The notes under the pieces were generated by a model. That model had not been told where the DNA came from. It saw only the letters and a program-made list of their open reading frames with translations, and made no database searches. From a bacterium (GTDB lineage Bacteria; Vulcanimicrobiota; Vulcanimicrobiia; Vulcanimicrobiales; SCRA01), in NCBI GenBank assembly GCA_004297985.1, contig SCRA01000019.1, positions 1 through 64,000 of the forward strand: a stretch of 64,000 nucleotides of DNA. Reading direction: 5' to 3'. The stretch's first letter is position 1. Every line of letters begins with the position of its first letter. Positions 61,151-64,000 of this stretch are shown in pieces. A program made the translations under genes and the position numbers.

Positions 61151-62477
61151 CGGCGTTCGAAGCGGCGATCTCACCGCGCTCCGCATAGGCTTGGTGGTTT
61201 TCGTCGATCTGGTCCAGCCGGTAGAGATAGTTCACCAGCATGCCCGCGGACTCGCGCATGCCGCGTGGCGAGAGATCGCCGAGCCAGTTGATGCGCTCCA
61301 CCTGCGCGCCGTTGCTCAGGTGAAAGTGCGCGACGGGATCGAGCGCGCGGCTGGTTCCCGCGCGACGCTCCTCGAGCAAGTAGTGGGCGCACAAGCGCAT
61401 GAGCGGCTCGCGTAGCGCCTCGGTTGCTTCGGGGTCACGGTGCCACGAGCGTTTGGCGAGCATCGCACGCAGCGTATGGGGCGAGCCATTCCCCGCTGCC
61501 TTCTCGTCGGCGTGCTCGAGCCATGCGCGGAAGCCCGGAATCGGCGAGAGCGTGGAGAACGTCTTGAGGCTGCGCAGCTCGCTCGAGAGCTCGTCGACGA
61601 CGCGCTTGATGAGCGCGTTGCCGAAACTGATGCCTACCAGGCCCCGCTGGCAGTTCGAGATCGAGTAGAAGATCGCGTGGCTAGCCGCTACCGCCATGCC
61701 GAGTGGCGCCCGCTGATCGAGCAGCGCGGCGATCTCGCCCGAGAGCTCGTCGACCAGCGCCACTTCGATGAAGATCAGCGGCTCCGCCGGCATCAGCGGG
61801 TGGAAGAACGCGAAGCAGCGGCGATCGGCATCCAGGCGGTTCTTGATGTCCGGCCAGCCGCGTACTTCATGCACCGCCTCGTAGTTCGCCAGCCGCTCCA
61901 AGAGCGCCGCCGGCGACTCCCATGTGATGCGCCGTAACTCCAGGAATCCCACGTCGAACCACGAGGCGAGCAGCTCTTTCACGTCCCGTTCGAGGGCACG
62001 CAGCTCGCTGTCGTCGCCCGCAAGGTCGATGAGATCGGCACGGAGATCGACGAGGAACTTTACTCCTTCGGGGAGGCTGTTGAAGCGGCGCAGCAGATGG
62101 AGGCGCGGCGGCTCCAGCGCGTGGCGCAGCAAGATCTCGAGGCGGCGCCGCTGTTCGGGATCGGCGGCCTCGCGCATCTGCGCGGTGAGGTCGTCGATGC
62201 GCTCGCGATCGACGTCGAAAGAGGCTACCGTGCGCAGGAAGCGCTGGCGCCCTTCGGCGTTGAGGGAGAGGTAGAGGCGCCCAGCCTGCGCCGCGCGCGC
62301 CCGCGCGGCGATCTCTCCGCCGCGCTCCTCCAGGCAAGCCCGTAACTCCTCGCGCAGGCGCTGCGTCTGGCGCCCATTGAGCTCCGGGGCTCCGGTGGAA
62401 GGGGTCACGGCTCGGGCCGCCGCGGCGATTTCGTGCCAGAGCGTGCGCAGGCGGGCGGCGGTCTCGGTCAGCGGCAT
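61128..62477 (-). CDS. Malonyl-CoA decarboxylase
   Basis: A 449-residue protein. The ATG at 62477 is preferred because AGGA lies eight bases upstream; a GTG at 62492 overlaps the previous stop (GTGA). An N-terminal helical domain is followed by the GNAT-like catalytic domain: EAVHEVRGWPDIKNRLDADRRCFAFFHP, ISFGNALIKRVVDEL, KTFSTLSPIPGFRAWLE and the catalytic-region VAHFHLSNGAQVERINW. It converts malonyl-CoA to acetyl-CoA and CO2. It follows a D-aminoacylase gene on the same strand. Confidence 0.93.
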   Translation of the reverse strand: MPLTETAARLRTLWHEIAAAARAVTPSTGAPELNGRQTQRLREELRACLEERGGEIAARARAAQAGRLYLSLNAEGRQRFLRTVASFDVDRERIDDLTAQMREAADPEQRRRLEILLRHALEPPRLHLLRRFNSLPEGVKFLVDLRADLIDLAGDDSELRALERDVKELLASWFDVGFLELRRITWESPAALLERLANYEAVHEVRGWPDIKNRLDADRRCFAFFHPLMPAEPLIFIEVALVDELSGEIAALLDQRAPLGMAVAASHAIFYSISNCQRGLVGISFGNALIKRVVDELSSELRSLKTFSTLSPIPGFRAWLEHADEKAAGNGSPHTLRAMLAKRSWHRDPEATEALREPLMRLCAHYLLEERRAGTSRALDPVAHFHLSNGAQVERINWLGDLSPRGMRESAGMLVNYLYRLDQIDENHQAYAERGEIAASNAVKRLCKR

Positions 62478-62488
62478 GCGGCGGATCC

Positions 62489-64000
62489 TCACGTGTGTCG
62501 TAGGACGCGTCCAGAACGTTCACCCGTGAACGCACCGTCGCGTAACACGCAGACACCGTTCACATAGACCGCGCGAATCCCTTCGGGGAGCAGCGTCGGC
62601 TCCTCGTACGTTGCGCGGTCGATCAGCGCCTCTTCGTCGAAGAGCAGCAGATCGGCGAAGGTACCTCGTTCGATCAGGCCGCGATCGCGCAGGCCGAAGA
62701 TCGCTGCCGGGAGCGACGTGGCGCGGCGCACGCCCTCGGCGAGGTCGTAGATTCGCCGGCGGCGGCTGTAGCGGCCAACCGCGCGTGGGAACGTGCCGAA
62801 GGCGCGCGGATGCGGGAGGCCGCGCGCCGTCACGCCGCGCAGGGCGCGCCCTGAGGCGTCGCTGCCCACGGCGACGAAGCGCGCGGAGAAGACCGCGTCG
62901 ACGTCGCTCTGCGTCATCTCGAAGAAGATCGCCGCAGGGGTGAGCCGCTCCTCGAGCAAGAGCTGTAACGCCGCGGCCACGGGCTTCACGCCCCAGCTCC
63001 TTCCTAGCTCGCCGATGCGCTGCCCGGCCAGCTCCTCGTTGCGCGCGGAGGCGACGTCGGTGATCAAGATCTCGTGCCAGCGCCCCTGCCAAACCAGCTC
63101 CACGGCCAGTGCGATGCCGGCCCGCTGCGCGGGGTCGCGCAGCCGCTCCAGCGTGGCCTCCACTCCTCCGATGCGGCTGCTCGGGGGAAGGATCTGCGCG
63201 AGCTCCGTCCACGCGCCTAGGTAAGGATAGGCGTCGGCGAAGACGGGCTCCCCGGCGTCGCGTGCGGCATCGATCACCGCTAGCGTGCGATGGACGCGCC
63301 CCCAGTTACGCTTGCCCCATGCCTTGTGGTGGGAGAGCTGGACGGTGACGCCCGCCGTGCGGCCGATGCGCAGCGCCTCGTCGACGGCCTCCTCGAGCGC
63401 ATCGGACTCCGAACGCAGGTGCGTCGCGTAGAGCGGGGCGCCCGCCGACGCCGCCGCTTGCGCCATAGCGGACAGCTCTTCCGTCGTGGCGTACGAGCCC
63501 GGCGGATAGATCAGGCCGCTGGAGACACCCAATGCCCCAGCCTCCACCGCCTCGCGTACCAGCCGTTCTTGCGTTGCGCTCTGCTCACGTTCCAGCGGAC
63601 GCGGATCGTCGCCGGCAACGTTGGCGCGCGTGGTGCCCAGGCCAACCAGCGTGGCGACGTTGATGGCAGGGCGTTCGCGTTCCACCAGGGTGAGAAACTC
63701 GTCCATGCTGCTCCAGGAGAGCTCGATGCCGTAGTCCTTCAGGCGTTCCGCTCGTTGTCGCCGCAGCACGTCATGCACCAGGGGCGCCGCAGAGAGACCA
63801 CAGTTTCCGCCGATCTCCGTCGTCACTCCCTGGCGCAGCTTCGACTCCACGCGCGGCTCGATGAGCCAAAGCTCGTCGGTGTGGCCGTGGACGTCGATGA
63901 ACCCCGGCGCTAGCGCGAGTCCCGTGCAGTCGACGATCTCGCGGGCGTCCTGCTCGTCCAGCCGCCCGATCAAGACGACGCGGTCACCGTAGGTCGCTAC
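62489..64000 (-). CDS. D-aminoacylase / N-acyl-D-amino-acid deacylase family amidohydrolase, 5' end outside the window
   Basis: 503 residues are visible; the frame stays open to the right edge, so the N-terminus is cut. Amidohydrolase zinc motif GFIDVHGHTDE, then RQGVTTEIGGNCGLSAAP, LSHHKAWGKRNWG and, late, FEMTQSDVDAVF with VGSDASGRALRG. This is the pattern of N-acyl-D-amino-acid deacylases, which release D-amino acids from their N-acyl forms. It overlaps the alternative GTG start of the malonyl-CoA decarboxylase gene. Confidence 0.9.
   Translation of the reverse strand, partial: VATYGDRVVLIGRLDEQDAREIVDCTGLALAPGFIDVHGHTDELWLIEPRVESKLRQGVTTEIGGNCGLSAAPLVHDVLRRQRAERLKDYGIELSWSSMDEFLTLVERERPAINVATLVGLGTTRANVAGDDPRPLEREQSATQERLVREAVEAGALGVSSGLIYPPGSYATTEELSAMAQAAASAGAPLYATHLRSESDALEEAVDEALRIGRTAGVTVQLSHHKAWGKRNWGRVHRTLAVIDAARDAGEPVFADAYPYLGAWTELAQILPPSSRIGGVEATLERLRDPAQRAGIALAVELVWQGRWHEILITDVASARNEELAGQRIGELGRSWGVKPVAAALQLLLEERLTPAAIFFEMTQSDVDAVFSARFVAVGSDASGRALRGVTARGLPHPRAFGTFPRAVGRYSRRRRIYDLAEGVRRATSLPAAIFGLRDRGLIERGTFADLLLFDEEALIDRATYEEPTLLPEGIRAVYVNGVCVLRDGAFTGERSGRVLRHT

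Overview
This 64 kb window is high-GC, gene-dense chromosome from a diderm (Gram-negative type) heterotroph. It holds FtsE/FtsX with an EnvC-like hydrolase, two CtpA proteases, lipoproteins with lipoboxes, an RNase E/G, DNA polymerase I, ribosomal protein S1, MutM and CoaE. Many starts are GTG or TTG and many neighbouring genes overlap by 1-4 bases. Nothing in the window fixes the phylum. My guess is an uncultured lineage such as Eremiobacterota (WPS-2), with low confidence.

Layout. 1-2.2 kb is a decaying accessory patch: surface-type proteins with Pro-Thr linkers, a 33-bp inverted repeat that could let two C-terminal cassettes be exchanged, and a frameshifted antitoxin-like gene. 2.2-3.3 kb is a Xre/DUF2384-RES toxin-antitoxin pair with a promoter that predicts leaderless mRNA. 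3.3-6.8 kb is a reverse-strand LysR / membrane protein / thioesterase / YyaL group. tRNA-Leu(CAG), a YjfB-like small protein and a MOSC-like protein follow. 7.8-9.5 kb holds an acyl-CoA dehydrogenase and, coupled to it, an exported peroxiredoxin whose peroxidatic cysteine codon is UGA with a SECIS-like hairpin: a candidate selenoprotein and the best single observation here.

9.65-17.3 kb is a cell-envelope/division operon: ftsE, ftsX, a soluble PAS histidine kinase, a REC plus degenerate GGDEF regulator, an EnvC-like M23 hydrolase and two S41 proteases, ending at a strong terminator. An RNase E/G with an unusual Arg-rich and Lys/Ala-rich tail faces it. 20.6-29 kb holds a MatB-like acyl-CoA ligase and a complete branched-chain-amino-acid-type ABC importer with two substrate-binding paralogues, plus a dienelactone hydrolase. 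A tricorn protease follows.

32.5-38.5 kb is one long operon: acyl-CoA dehydrogenase, APH-family kinase and DUF6285 (the LvaC/LvaA/LvaB set for 4-hydroxyacyl-CoA catabolism), then a histidine phosphatase, an MFS transporter and a gluconokinase-like FGGY kinase. 38.6-41.1 kb is an ABC-2 type transporter. 41.1-42.9 kb is a more AT-rich island with a BglII/BstYI-like endonuclease and an MT-A70 adenine methyltransferase. 42.9-48.9 kb holds peptide-binding, VOC, MBL-cupin fusion, FAD oxidoreductase and small genes. 49-64 kb carries housekeeping and repair genes (polA, mutM, rpsA, coaE) mixed with an alpha-2-macroglobulin-like protein, a second peptide-binding lipoprotein, malonyl-CoA decarboxylase and a D-aminoacylase cut by the right edge.

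No CRISPR array, rRNA gene, transposase, integrase or replication origin was seen.
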